This document shows positions 39,357 to 52,235 of a stretch of 64,000 nucleotides of DNA, in pieces. The stretch's first letter is position 1. Every line of letters begins with the position of its first letter. A program made the translations under genes and the position numbers. The DNA is taken from positions 6,415,001 through 6,479,000 of the forward strand of contig NC_051094.1 in the NCBI RefSeq assembly GCF_901709675.1, given 5' to 3'. The stretch comes from Syngnathus acus (lineage: Eukaryota > Chordata > Actinopteri > Syngnathiformes > Syngnathidae). The notes under the pieces are model-generated. The model searched no databases and was not told the origin of the DNA. It was given only the letters and a program-made list of their open reading frames with translations.

Positions 39357-40598
39357 AGTCGAATTTCATTCATCCATCTGTTCGTTCATTCTTCTATTCA
39401 TTCATTTTTATGTTATTTGTTGTGATCAATATTTTTGTTTTAAAACTGGTGGACTGTGATAACTGTCTAAGTTGATTTAGTTTTCGCAAAATGGTTTCCT
39501 TCTTAAAAAAAACAAAACAATAATTGGACATTCATGCTTTTTTTCATCTGAACCACCAGATGCTTCTGTTTCTGCTCCTTTTTTTGCTTTATATTTCTCA
39601 TCTGCTCTTCCCTCCTTTCCCTTCTCCTGCCCTCCTCGCTAGAAATCCACCTTATCCAGAGGGTGACTTTGACAGGCGGTGAGCTCACACTTGTAACCTC
39701 CCTGCCACATGTGCCAGGCGAGAAGCAACTGGAGAATTTGGCTGCAGATTGAATAGCTTCCAAAGATGTCATATCGAGACAGCATCCCGCAACCCCCAAA
39801 ATTTATTCCTGCCTGGCTCTCTCCTCCGCAAGCCTCCACCAATCAAGTTGCCCCTGAGTTGCCATGTAGCTGGCCAACCCTCTCACTCTGAATTGCCCCT
39901 AGCTTTTTTTCCCCCCCTCTTCCCTGGTGTGTGTCCTCCAACAAAATTATTCCTTCAGCACTTGTCATGCGAGCCAACCACTGTGAGGCAGACCGGCAGA
40001 TGGAAGGTCTGATTGGCTGTCAACTCATGTTTATTTCCTTGTTGTCAGGATGTCGGATGAGATAAAACATTGTTCCTCCGCATTGTCATGTTTTCACCGC
40101 GGGTTTCATTTAGAGTATTTAAAGTAGTTTAGGTTGGTTGAAAGTCGCCGCCCACCTTCACTCCCCCCCTCCGATTTATGTATTTCACAGCGTGAGACAC
40201 TGAGCCGATCCTAAATGGCTTTGGGGTGCAACGCTGGGATGGCTGCTAGTGAATTGCTGGGCGAGTTGTCAATTAATTGCTGAGTGGGAATTGATCCCAT
40301 CCCGATTGTCAGCGAATGAACCACTTCAAGCGTTGATCTTCATATCAGCGCAATAACCATGACATCATTTGACAGTATCCAAAAAAGATAGGGCCACAAT
40401 GTGGATAAGGGCAAAATTCAGGTAAATTAGTAACTTTACTTAATTTGATTTTTCTTTAAGGATTTTTGTGATTCTATTGATAGTTTCTTGTATCCACCAA
40501 GAAATGGTTATGTGACTAAGTTTACTTAATCTTTTACTGGAAACATTAACTAGATATTTTTAGGCAAACTTATTTTCAACACACAAGACTCATGGAAA

Positions 40599-40604
40599 TC
40601 TCTT

Positions 40605-40635
<31 letters not shown>

Positions 40636-40690
40636 CCTCTCTCTCTCCCCCTCTTTCTCACTTCGTCTCCTTTTCTCTTTTTCCTCTCTC
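40599..40690. repeat. Pyrimidine tract dominated by (TC)n
   Basis: About 92 bp of almost pure C/T, mostly CT dinucleotides with short CCCC and TTTT interruptions. A second, shorter CT run lies at about 40769-40790. Such mirror-symmetric tracts can form triplex DNA. Confidence 0.9.
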
Positions 40691-42044
40691 AACTTGAACA
40701 TTCATATTCTCCATATTGTTGTTGGTAGAACCCATTTAATTTTATTTTTTTGAATTTTTATCTATCATCTCTCTCTCTCTCTCCCCCCCTTTGTATTGAT
40801 TAATGAGGACCAGCTTCATGTGGAAAGTGGACGGAGGTTGGCTTGTGTCACTACGAAACAGGTGGTGGACATTCGTAGTCAAACATACATACGCATACAT
40901 AAACACATATACCTCAGGTGGTGGACGGAGCTCTCATGCTGAGCGGATTTGTATCAAAGCCCAGACATAAAACAGAGTTGGCAGACTGGGACGCAAACGG
41001 GTCCAAGTCTACTTCTGCTGTGCATGTGTGCGTCTGTGTGTCTACATGCACATGTTTGTTTAAGCATGCAAGAAAAATGATGTATGCAAGGAAATGATCT
41101 TTTTTTTTCCCCTCCGCCATCTTTCTGCAAGTTATTTTTTATTCCAATTTATGCTTCTGGTTTTTCAATCAACTCCCCGAGTTTTGGCAGCGTGGTTGTC
41201 TCCATCGGTTCGGCCTCCTTAAATGTCAGCTGGGTGCTGGGAGGTGCTGAAAGGTGTTTGGATCTCCAAGCGTATCTTTCAGAGGTTGAAATGTGTATTT
41301 TTACGCAGGCGTTTTATCACCCTGCACAATTACGACAGTCTGAATTCACGCCGATTGAAATCGCCTAGCGTGACAGTAGGGATGGTCAAAGTATGGGTCC
41401 GCTTGGAACCCGCAGACACGCACACATGCCAGTGCTCGTCATGTCGACAATCTCCATGCATCACAGCGTGCTGATTGCGAGGCATGCAAACATGTTCGCA
41501 TGTCAGCGCGTTGCCTATTATGTTGGTTTATGGCTGCGGAAATGAACATTCTCCCTGGCTTTTTTGTCTCCTATGGGAGAGAATGATACACACTGTAAAT
41601 CCGCTTGAGCTGCGTGAAGTGTCATGACGCATTACACACCCTTATACCTTGGCTTTTGTCTCATTGTGATAGCCGTACCGCATCTTCCCATCTAGTTACG
41701 CACACAAAACATTTGGTGGAAAAAATCCCGGCCCAAAAGCGCCCCCTCCCGTGCTACCCATTTAGGGCCCACGCTGAGTTTGTAATGAGCATAGCTAGCA
41801 CGAGATTACGCTCGAATACGATATGGCGTTTGGGAAGGATTTGCTTCGATTTGACGCCGAGCCTCGCGATGGAGTGCGCTTGAGCTCTTTTTGCAGGCCG
41901 GGTGACCGCCGGCCTCCCTCTAGCCTTTTACTCAACACTGCTAATGTGTATCCCGGCTAACACGTATCGCCCTTCAGGGGGTGATTTCTCATACAGGAAC
42001 TCGACACTCTGGACTATACAGAGACGCATTACTATAAAAGCATA

Positions 42045-42310
42045 ACGGGTAGACGTGAAGACTAAAGAAGAAGTGATAGAAGCAGCTTTGGCTATAAGGA
42101 GAAAGGGCTGTGATGGTTTGAAGCACAAGAGGAGGGCAGCGGGGCAGAGACGAGAAATCAAAGAAAGCAGAACAGAGGAGAAAGAAAAGACTGAATAGGA
42201 AAAGAAGGATAAACATGAGAATAAAGGTCCAAAAGATGTCTGGTTGTTGAAAGCGGTAGATCACAGAGCAACATTGAGACAGAAGAGAGAACGAGAAAGA
42301 AAGTAGAGAG
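42045..42310. repeat. Purine-rich tract on the plus strand
   Basis: A/G content is high over about 265 bp (AGAAGAAG, GAGGAGAAAGAAAAG, GAACGAGAAAGAAAG). It is compositionally skewed but not a clean repeat. The minus-strand hydrophobic frame (41989-42264, rich in F, L and S) is the product of this skew, not a membrane protein. Confidence 0.6.
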
Positions 42311-43646
42311 CAAGGACTCTTATCATCTGGAATCTATAGAGAATTGATGGGCAGAAGAAGATATAGTCCCATACATCACACACTGTCTCATAAAAGCTGC
42401 ACCGCTGTTGCTGTTCCGACTCTGTATTCTCCATCCTGTCTGTCCAAATAGTTCACCAGCTGACTAAATATCTCTTTTTAAGGATGCAGGTTCTAATATC
42501 CACTGCTGTGGGAAAGAGACGGGGATCAAAGGCACTGCGTCGGTCGGCAAGCAAATTCTTTCCATTTCATTTGGGTTAGGAGCTGAAGGTTAGGGAGATA
42601 AAATTGAACAAGCAGAATTCAATCAATTCGGGCGTTTACTTTTCTAAACGGAATAGCCACAAAGGGAGGAACAGAATCCAAATGAGGAATTTAGATTTTT
42701 AGTTTTTGGAGTAAAAAATTGGTCTCTCTTTAATGCCACTTGTGGTGACGAGAATATTTTTGTTTGTTTGTGTTGATGAGTAATTGTAGACATTTCCAAA
42801 TTGTGTTCCTTAAACAAAACATGACAATAATGATGTCATATGCATACCAGGAAAAGAAAAAGAATGGTTCTAAATTATGATTTCAGTCTCATTTCTGAAA
42901 CCTGTCCTCTCAGTCATTCCGTTTCACTCTCTTCTTACTCTTGTCTTACGCATCTCAAGCTTTTGCCCGCTTCAGGCTGATTCAACAAAATTCACTTAGC
43001 TATCAACTTTATTGGATTATCTTGTGCTTGAGATGGCATCTTTGGACAGGCAAACGTAGAGTCGAGCATCTTCAACAGAGATAAACCTTCCGCTCTCTTC
43101 TTAGCCATCTTGCTAATCATTTTAAAATCCCACAATTTTGCATTTTGGAAAATCCATTCCAAATTGGCAGATGGGCTTTTTTAAATGGTGTTTGGTTCAA
43201 GGAGCCATGTTTTCTTGAATACCTAATGTCTGTATGTCACCAGAGTCAAATGCCCCCGTCGTTATTACCATTGTTTAGTTACCAATTTCTAATTAGTTTC
43301 TTCCCTCTGTTCCTAGTGGAGGCAACAATTGGATCAGTAGTGTGTTTATATTTTTTATGCCTGAGCTCCATTCCAATATTAAAAATGTTTTTGCATGCCG
43401 GTTTTATTTGTTTTGCTCACATTGTTTACTATATTCTGGCAAGGCGTGACATTTTCATGTTAGGATAACAGCACCGAGGGAATCGAAGGTGTTGCGTGAT
43501 GTAATTGAAGCGATGCTATTCAGTGATAACATCCAGTTGGAGTAGGCGTCGTGTTTATGCCGCTGCATACGTTCTACATTTGGCGTAATCTTTTTCACGT
43601 GATAGCAATTTTAAACCGCTGATAGAATCCCACGTTTGACCTTAAG

Positions 43647-43735
43647 CCGGTGATTCCCAACCACTGTGTGCTACGAAGGATAATCAAATGTCCTGTGGGA
43701 AATTTGCCACATCATTTTTCCTCAAATTATCATTC
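43647..43735. mobile_element. Relic of an interspersed repeat with a TTCCCAACCACTGTG end
   Basis: GATTCCCAACCACTGTGTGC is followed by GGATAATCAAATGTCCTGTG and GGAAATTTG. This resembles a common fish and vertebrate DNA-transposon-derived repeat beginning 'GTGGTTCCCAACCACTGTG'. The opposite terminus was not found and the class is uncertain. Confidence 0.45.
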
Positions 43736-45285
43736 ATACTAATCTTGTTCTCCATCTACTGTACTCCACTGACGTGAAGTCACCAAATATTGATGAGCAG
43801 CCAAGAATAAAGGGTTCATGGATAGCCCCATTACGTGCAGCTTCAAATCACTTTCGACTTGATGAGGTTTTGAATCCATGTGTTCCAGCGTGGCACTGCT
43901 ACAATAAACATGTTGGATGAGTTAGATGGACGACCTTGCGTCTTGCACAATGACGGAACTGCTCGCCGGGCTGTCATCTGGCAGCTTGACTGCGGTTTGA
44001 ATGTGGTCGTCTCTGGAGCCTCTCCCTGTACTTTCTCTGGTTTATCATGTCCAGATAACTTTTCTGAGAGACGTGCTTGTAGTCAATAGCGTCTGTGGTG
44101 TCATTCAACGCCTGTCATTTGGCTCTCAAATGAAACACATTCAACTTGTGGAGGTTTTAGGAAAACCTGAAATCTCGATGGCTGTTTTACTTTCCCCTTC
44201 AAGGGGTTCAGTGAGTAACAGTGATTGGTTTAAAATTGCAACCTGTTGAGTGTTGACAAGGAAAGTACCGTTGGCCTGGCTCACTCAAAATTCTGATATC
44301 CTTTAAACAATCCAGTGATTTCCTACCGAGGTTAGGAGTCTTTTTTTATATTGTCAATTACCATTTGTGACATAAGGAACTAATTCCTTTTGCTCAAATG
44401 TGAAACTGTCAGCGTTACAAACTTATCTCTTGTATTTATTTTGCTTTGGACCTTGACTTGCTTGGCTGCGGAATCTTGTCTTGGATCGTGAAAATGATTG
44501 TCGTTCTGACTATGACTCAGAATTCCCTGGAAGGTCAGAAATTCCTAAAGGTAAAGATTGATTGGAAATTGCATTGAGTAAGGATCATCAAAATAAAATA
44601 TAACTACGTATTTAGCCTCCTATTTTTGGGGGAACGAGAAAAAACTGGTAATCAAGGTCCTTTTAATAGCTCACCACACTTGTGATGACAGACCAGTCTT
44701 CTTATTATGGGAACGGTAGGAGTCCATTGATCCGGTTTTGCCACCCTGGCGTGCGTGCTGCTAATCCTAATGAAGCCGCATCCATCCAACAGACAAAACA
44801 ATTAGGAGCTTTTATTCTTTAAACACAAGATAATGATTCATTCTAAGCTCTATACCATCTCCCATTGCCAGTCATAAGCATGACACGTTTCACTTTCCGA
44901 ACATAGAATAAACACTGTGCCTCACGCATCTCTTGCATCTTCTTGTCCAAAGTGAGAGGGACAGTATGTGTTGGTAAGCACTCATTAAAATGAATAGCGG
45001 TAATCAAACCGCAAAGCAATTAGTCTCGGCTGAGCGGACAAAGTGTAGCGCACCGTTAGTTACGTACGCCATCACCATGACGTCCATCAGCTGTCCCTGC
45101 AAAGTCACGGGACTGAGGAGTGCTCCATTTTGTACAGGCTACCGGCTGATTACTTCAGGGCCTGGAGCAAGGTTGTGTTACTTATTCTTAATTAATTGAG
45201 GTGTTTTGTAATTAGTGCCGGTTGAAAATCATAAAATTATACTGTAAATTGTTTTTTCAAATGTAAGTGACATTGCGGTATTTGT

Positions 45286-45320
45286 AAAAAAAAAAAAAAA
45301 AACACACACACACATATATA
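45286..45320. repeat. Poly-A with (AC)n and (TA)n
   Basis: An A-run of about 17 bp passes directly into (AC)6-7 and then TATATA. No retroelement body was recognised upstream, so it is treated as simple sequence. Confidence 0.8.
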
Positions 45321-48300
45321 TTCACATAATTCATTTTACAGTGAATCTGTAAATTTCTTATGATTTTGTGTTTTAGTATAAGAGTCCAGGTGGACCCTGG
45401 CTAGCGCTGCGTCTTTGCTGCCAAAAAGACCTTGCTCCGTCTTATATTGCTTTCATTGAAGGACGGGCCTGACAACCACGGTTTTAGTGACGTTGGAAGG
45501 ATGCCTGGGGAGAAGTGAGTCATTTACAACATGTAACAAATCCACTGGCAAAGACAGCTAAAATTCATTTTTAGAACATTGTAGACAGAGAAATCTGGGG
45601 GTAATTTAAAATGCTACATTTTCAGAACTGTGATAGAGAAAAGAAATATTCCCTTTGTGAAAGGGACTGTCTGTATTAGGGAAGTTATCAATTCACCTTG
45701 TAAATAAGACAATATGGAACCTATATGGAATGTGAATTGTTACTCTTCCATCCGATTCCTGTATTATATGATGGAAAAGTCAAAAGGAAAATTCATTCTA
45801 AAGACAGTTGATAGTTATAGGCCTTTCATCAACCGGTTTTTTTCCACGATGGTCCGGGCAGCTGTTGCGTCGTACTTTTTTCTGAATTTCGACGATTGAC
45901 CCTGTTGTCATTTTTCAAGTGCTTTGTTTTTGACAAAATAAGAACTATTTTTTTTTCTCTCCTCACACACTCGCCCCAATTCTGAATACAAAGACATTGT
46001 TATATTATTTAAAAATCACATTTTATCTTACAATATTAAACCGGAGACGGTGAGAACAGCAAAACTGTCATATGAAGTTGAGCAACAATCCCCCTCCTCC
46101 TCCTGATATATTATTACCGTCATTCCCACAAAGCTGCCTCAAAGCTTCTTGAGCATGGACATCACGCAGGCCCGTGTGAGTTGGCACGGCAACAGGCTGT
46201 CTGTCCATTTGGGTCAGCTTCAAGTGGGTAACTGCCACTTAACCCCACTAAGTCTTTTTTTGATCAAGATAATCAGCCTCTTTTTCACTGACACTTGTTT
46301 TTGACATGATGTAGTCAGTCCCGCGAGTTAAGAGGTGAAGTTGAAGTCTTGTCGAATTAGCCAGCTTTTACCCTCCTAAGGCTTAGCAAATATTTTCAAG
46401 CCAAACTTACATGATAAGACTTGACTTTTCATTCTGTTCCTAGCTCCGAAGGCTTGCAAAGATGCCCATTCAGCTTTTTTTCTTTTTTTTCTTAAACCTC
46501 AGCGTTAACAGGAAAGCCACAGTGACGGACATTTATAGTTGCCGTTATGACCCTTGTGGCACATTTTGGAGCTGACCAATGACAACCTGCTGGGCTGCCC
46601 TGCCATAATTCGCAAAATTGGTTTAAAACATGATGAACGGCTGCGGAACAAAATAGGAACGGGATTCTTTCTTATTTGTGTGGTGGGTACAGCGGGGCGG
46701 CCTGGGAAATCAGCCAGACCCTAATTGCTGCCGCAGACCCCCATTTAGACGATTGGAAGGCTCAAACAAATAGCGATAAAATATGTATCTTGCAACATTG
46801 GCTTCTGGATTTAATGATTAGTAATATTGTGACAATAATAAATAATTTACAGCGCTCTGTGATTGTGAGTGGAATAATGTAGTCCTATTTTTGAAATCTA
46901 TGAGATAGACGTTGTCTGTGGGGGTGTTTTTGTATTTTTAACTTTGCAATTTATATGAAAGGCAAAACATAAAATAAAATGAGGTTTCATTGCAGCATTG
47001 GCAGGAAACATTAATTACGATACAGTTTTAATTGAAGCACATGAAAGCAACAAAGATTTTTCATTGTTTTGTAATGTAATGAACATTTTCTTATTGAGTA
47101 ATATCTGTACTGCCTTTAGTTGAAGATTTCTGCTGTTTTCCTGTTTGAAAATTCTCCTCCTTGAACTGTCCCCTTTTCAGATATTAAATCATTTTTTTTC
47201 ACGTCCGTTTATTGGACTGCAATGAAAAAAAGTTTCTTTTGTCCAAAGCCCCGAACGTGAGCGAAACTCTTGAGGAAGCAGAACCTTGCTTCTCTACGCT
47301 CGGTCTGGGATTTATAGCCGGTATAAAGAAAATTTACTACAAGAATCATTTTGCGAGAGCATTTTCCTAAGAAGTGTCAAGCCTTGCTCTCGGCCGCTCC
47401 GCCCATCCATTTCATTAAGTCCAAAGACAGCCGCAGAAGTCTGAAGCCTCGTCCGTCACCTCCTCCTCCTTCTCTTGCTGCCGTTTTTATGTTTTCAACC
47501 TCTCGCTGGACCTTCAGCCGCTTTCCCTTTTCTGCGTGTCATGCTTCTCTTCTCTCCCAAATTCCCTTGCTTCTTTTGTACATCCAGACGGCCGTGTAAT
47601 TGTTGGCCTGTCGTGTGAAGGGCCCAATGAGACGAGGCCTTGCGGTGGTGGGCGCCGTCCTTGTGTACCTTCCCCGAGCGCCATTATGCTTTTGTCCCTG
47701 TTCCGTTTTTGCGTTCTTGCTGAAGAGAAACGCTACACTTGTTGTTTGCCTGCTTTCTTTGCGATGATTTCATAACCTGGCTATGCGCATATCAACATAA
47801 CCTTATCTTCAAAATACACTCTAACAACAAACTGGAAACACTGAAAATCTCCAAGCGCATCGGAATCGTTATGAAAACGGAAATCCAACCGAACCCGAGG
47901 GAAATATCCCAAGGAAATAAATTTCGACACGATGTTCGGTTGTAAATAGGGAATTAAAACAAAGAAAATGAGTTCTCCCAATCAGAATCAGACGTGGAGC
48001 TCATTCACATCCTAATTTTGCTTAGGTTTGTTAGCCACTTTGTGATTTTAATAGACTATCCCAAATCCCTACTAGATATATTTCCCTTGAACTACCTTAC
48101 GCATTTGTACCTTCCAAATGCCTTTAAATTTCTACTTCAAGTAAAGTGCATACATGTTGAAGTTATTTCTCATGTGGATGAATTTGACGGACAGATTCAG
48201 CAAGGCCACTTATCAAGATGCACTTATCACATTCTAATACATAAAATGTATAACTTCACAAGTGACAAAGTGCCTCCCAAGCCGACATTTTTCTGTGAAC

Positions 48301-49251
48301 TAAACCGTGTTTAATTTCCGCTTGTGTGGAAATGTAGAAGTAAGATCAAGTGACATTTATGCTGCCCCACAAGCTATTTGTGCCGACAGCGTGGTGACAC
48401 TCGGTGACCCCCTCGGTGAGGCTCGCCACCTTGCTTCTGTCGCCTGCCGCCTGCACCAATTACTCGAACGTTCCTTAGGTTGTCATGGAAACTCTGATAT
48501 TGTCGTTTTTGTCCGCAAAATGAGACTGAGGTGAAAATTAGCTGACAACATATGTCATGTAAATGACATCTTTATTGTTTTATACACCACCAAACGTCTT
48601 GTTTTCCCAATTCACTTTTAATCCAAACTGCACCCAAACTGATAAAGTATCTGCGTTTTAGTATCGCAGCATATTTAGTGATCCGATTGACGACATAGAA
48701 TATCAGCACCATACTAAGATTGGCGTCAGTATTGCTACACTGCTAATCCCAACCTTTGTCCATTATTCAAAGCCAGCGGATCACTAATTCATGTCAGCTG
48801 ACATCGGTGGGAATGGGTGGGCGAGCATTTGTTGCATGCCGCGGCTCTTTCATGTGGCTTGACCTGCCGACTCCTGACCGCCGCTTTCTCCTGAATTTAT
48901 CCTTCCTCCATTTCATTCGTGCTCACTCTCACCTTTTTAATGCTATTTTTTTTTCTCCTCTTCCTCTCCCGTTGCTCTCTTACTGTTGTTCCCTTTAGCC
49001 ACCGAATGGAAATTCCAACTTGCGCTCTTTCCCGCTGTGCTGTCTTTCCATCTTCTCCGGCTCCCACTCCTCAGTCACTGATGTCTGATCTAATTGCTTT
49101 TGCGGTGACCCTCGGGACCCCGGGAGCACAGAGTAACAAGCTCCCACTGGATGCAACTGTGGCTCGGCCACCGTCGCTGCATTCCTAAATCTCTCCTTTC
49201 TTCTCATCCCTTTGTTGGCGGGCTCTCTCTGGCGCATTTATTTATTAGCAG

Positions 49252-49350
49252 CTCCAATGCAGCTGCCCCCGAGACACGCGGCTCGGTATTTCGGCTCAGC
49301 TGGCTCCAGCGTGGGCCTGTTATCGTACATTGGTGGGTCGGGCTTGTCAG
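49252..49350 (+). other. Weak exon-like segment in the large FBXL17 intron
   Basis: A 99-bp stretch follows a fair acceptor (ATTTATTTATTAGCAG, ends 49251) and precedes TCAG|GTATTT. It is open in the phase 2 frame that would suit FBXL17 and has no length remainder. Unlike the segment at 25938, its FBXL17-compatible frame lacks coding-like base bias. A different frame (phase 1, including YFGSAGSSVGLLSYIGGSG) looks more protein-like but would not fit FBXL17. Chance is a likely explanation. Confidence 0.15.
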
Positions 49351-49468
49351 GTATTTTTCTGTCTTTAAAGACCATGGCCATAGAAAATCTTAAATTTAAA
49401 AAGACGATTTATACGGATGCTTAAATACAGTATCGCCAGCCAATGTCTAAAGGGCAGCAAAATAAGTA

Positions 49469-49570
49469 TTTTTTTTTAACCAAATGTGAATAAATCAGTG
49501 ACTGTACAAAAGAAAGCCTTTTTATTTTTAACCAAATGTGTATAAATCAGTGACTGTACAAAAGAAAACC
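49469..49570. repeat. 52-bp tandem duplication, two copies
   Basis: AACCAAATGTGAATAAATCA is followed by GTGACTGTACAAAAGAAAG, and the whole recurs 52 bp downstream (first AACC at 49478, second at 49530) with very few differences. It is a recent local duplication. Confidence 0.85.
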
Positions 49571-50514
49571 GTATCAGAATAAAAAAAAGGGACAAACATA
49601 AACAGGACAAAATGGGAAGACAGAATAGAAAGCATGGCCTGATAACATTGAAAAGCCTCCCTGGACCTCGGCAACTGGAATGTAATAGAAAAAGGGAAAT
49701 ATAAAGATGCAGCCCAGTGAACTAAAGCAGATAGGCCAGTGCACATTTGAACAGCTTTGGCTTTGCCTTGAAAATAAGAATTTTAGAAATATGCTACACA
49801 TTTGAACTTTACTCACACATCTGTCTCTCCCTGATTCCACAATGCAATATGTCACACATGGAAGGGCGGCGCTTACAAGCCCAGCCTTTAGAATCCCATC
49901 TTTCAAAAGGAAATGTTTCTTTATTAGATTCCCAGTTGATTTCAGTTCACTAGAAACTATAGTAAGCATGCAAATTTTTGCTTGCCCTGTGGCCAGATGA
50001 AGATGAGTAGTCCTGGAACATACACAATGCAGTTCCAGCTAAGCAAAGCTGTCAGTCAAAGCGTCCAACTTTTTTTTTTTATGTTATTGACTAATACATT
50101 ACTGCATTACTATTCAGTTTAGTAAATATGAAAGTCACAATTTGTTACTGTAGCAATGATGATAATCAGCTGGCACAAAGCAAACTGCCACTTAGCATTT
50201 ATCATCAAGTCGCCATTATTTGCCTCTCGATTGCTGCAGTGAATGATTTTTGACAACACTTGAATACGTATTTTTTTAATCACTGTTTTGCCTCACGTGT
50301 ATGTGGCCCAAAACGAAGAATTAGTAAATAATAAAATACAGGAGGACACTCGATTCTAAGATAAGGACACAACTACTTCATTAGCATTATAGCATTAATG
50401 GCCACACACGGGCTTGATTATTTCACAATTTGTTGACTCAAAATATCGCTTGAACAGTCCCTGTCAGACAAAATAAAGATCTCAAAAACAAATGCACCAA
50501 GTCACAAGACAAAA

Positions 50515-50715
50515 AAATAATAATTCAAGAACAAATGAGAAACAAAGTTGAGTGAAGTCCATCAATCTGGAAAAAATTATAAATCAATTTCCAAGGCTTT
50601 GGGAAACATGGCCATTATTCACAAATGGGAGAAAATTGGGAACAGGGTGAAACTACCCTGGAGGGGGCAGCCAACCAAAATTACTCCAAGACTGCAACAA
50701 CAACCCATCCAGAGG
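50515..50715 (+). pseudogene. Tc1-like transposase relic, N-terminal part
   Basis: The plus-strand translation contains VHQSGKNYKSISKALG, then IIHKW and KLPWRGQPTKITPR. These match the helix-turn-helix and GRPR-like region near the N-terminus of fish Tc1-like transposases. Compared with the family as I remember it, a few residues between the two helices are lost, and the frame is broken upstream of the first motif. The catalytic DDE domain and terminal repeats are not recognisable. It is a dead fragment about 770 bp upstream of the next FBXL17 exon. Confidence 0.7.
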
Positions 50716-51076
50716 TCAAAGAAAAAAAAATAGATTGTCACCCAAAAGCATTGAATCATCTTTGAATAGACAAATACCTCGACTGTATTTTTCCCTTCTC
50801 ACATGGAAAAGGCGTTTTTTTTTTTTGTCTTCTTGGGCGTCTGTTAATTTGAATGTGTGAGCGGTGTGTTTTCCCTCTTCGGCTCATACATATTTATGAG
50901 AGAACACCAGCATAACGATCAAAACATTTTCTGCTGAAGGTTAATAGGTCAAACGTGTTGATCAAAATCCCGTTGTAGCACACACACTTCTCATTAGAGA
51001 CATTTAAAGAGAATTGCTTGATACACACACTCTGATCTTCCCCTTGGCCCTCCCTAGTGTATACTTTCATTTTACC

Positions 51077-51080
<4 letters not shown>

Positions 51081-51157
<77 letters not shown>
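51081..51157. repeat. (CA)39 microsatellite
   Basis: About 77 bp of uninterrupted CA repeats, the longest simple repeat in the window. It ends about 325 bp before the FBXL17 exon at 51483 and lies on the transcribed-sense strand as CA. CA-rich intronic RNA is a known hnRNP L target, so an effect on splicing of the next exon is possible but not shown. Confidence 0.95.
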
Positions 51158-51160
<3 letters not shown>

Positions 51161-51482
51161 TTCTGTGGGCTCGCCAGTGTGCTGAATGTAGATCACCCTC
51201 TTTGAAGTGAACAAGTATGTGTGTGTGCATGCACGTGCATGCGTGCACTCACTTGCCGACACGTGCACGTCTGTTCCAGTTGTTCCATCGCATTAATTTA
51301 ATCAGATCAGGTGTTAAATAATGAATGGCGGAATATGTGACCCCCAGATGTTCTTTTTAACCTCAACTGCTGAAGAATCCCATGCACCCCGCCCCCCCCC
51401 CCCTCTCTCCAAGCACATAACTGGGCGTAGCGGATGGCCTGCTTGCAGATGCTTTAAATATTCTTTCTTTGCTTTGCTTTAG

Positions 51483-51559
51483 GTGCGTGGAAATCATCGC
51501 CAAGGAGGGGAGGAGCCTGAAGGAGCTCTATCTGGTCTCCTGTAAAATCACAGACCACG
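51483..51559 (+). CDS. FBXL17: FBXL17 internal exon, leucine-rich repeats
   Basis: This 77-bp exon encodes, after completing the split Arg codon (AG|G), CVEIIAKEGRSLKELYLVSC and then KITDH. It ends on the first base (G) of the next codon. LKELYL is the LxxLxL strand motif, followed by the conserved SCKITD turn of the cysteine-containing repeat. It matches vertebrate FBXL17 (CVEVIAKEG..LKELYLVSC as I recall it). The acceptor TTTGCTTTGCTTTAG is strong and the donor is G|GTAGGC. Entry is phase 2 and exit phase 1. The remaining C-terminal repeats and the stop codon must lie beyond 64000. Confidence 0.95.
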
Positions 51560-52235
51560 GTAGGCTACTTTCCCCTCGCCGTCCCTTTGCTGCCGCCGGC
51601 CTCCGACATCATTATCGTAACCGTTATTACCCGCCGACACCGCGCGATCCGGGGTTCATTTTTACTTTTACAGCTTGGCCCACGTGAGGCTCGCAAACAG
51701 TAAAATTATGATTGAAAAGTTTTATGCAGGACGGTGTCGGATCTCCTCTGTGGTCCCCTCCTACTTGCTTCCCACTGCAGTTGCAGCATGAAACTTTTAA
51801 GTGCAGTTTTGGAAATCGGCATCGCCGAGGCACCTTTTTCATGAAGTACATTAGCAGTTTGGTATTGTGGGAACTGGAATCAATGCAAATCTGTTTGTCC
51901 TTGAACACATTTTTTTTCGGGGGGTCATATTTATATATCCCCCCTCCTCCTTTCACTCAGCCATTTTGCATTCCCATAGTAGCAAACAGCTAAATAAATG
52001 GTGTAGTTTCTCAGATATGTATAAATTTGTTAGTATCCCCACTGTTATTTCAGCGGCATAAATTCATTTCTAAATTATATTATAATCATTTTTGGTTAGC
52101 ATAGTGACACTTGGCTTTGTTCATTCTAGTTTCCTTCTTAACTAAAACAAACACACAACTTTGCTGATATTTATAGACACACTTTATTACTGTCTGGAAC
52201 CGAAAATAGAAGAAAAATATGGAGTCGATGCGTAT

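Larger units (their letters stand above)
10554..51482 (+). other. FBXL17: FBXL17 intron, 40.9 kb, phase 2
   Basis: This large intron runs from GTATGT to TTTGCTTTGCTTTAG and holds no recognised protein gene. It contains an exon-like coding segment (25938-26069), a weaker exon-like segment (49252-49350), MITEs at 21046, 28703 and 39212, transposon relics at about 43.65 and 50.5 kb, and microsatellites. Candidate regulatory stretches lie at 17050-17420, 34930-35165 and 36930-37460. Nothing I can name was seen in 10.6-16.1 kb, 18-21 kb, 22-25.9 kb, 29-33 kb or 45.4-49.2 kb beyond short poly-T runs and open frames without domains. No tRNA, rRNA or known small RNA was recognised. Confidence 0.85.

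Noticed and set aside
40190-40330. Possible tRNA-derived SINE because of a GGGAATTGATCCC phrase
   Set aside because: No A-box/B-box pair at the right spacing and no tail. The match to a B box is too short.
48307-48534. Plus-strand frame (75 codons) with an Ala/Leu-rich middle
   Set aside because: It looked faintly protein-like, but codon-position bias is weak and no flanking splice sites or homologue could be recognised.
50894-51268. Minus-strand frame with a long VCVCVC run
   Set aside because: It is the translation of the (CA)39 microsatellite.
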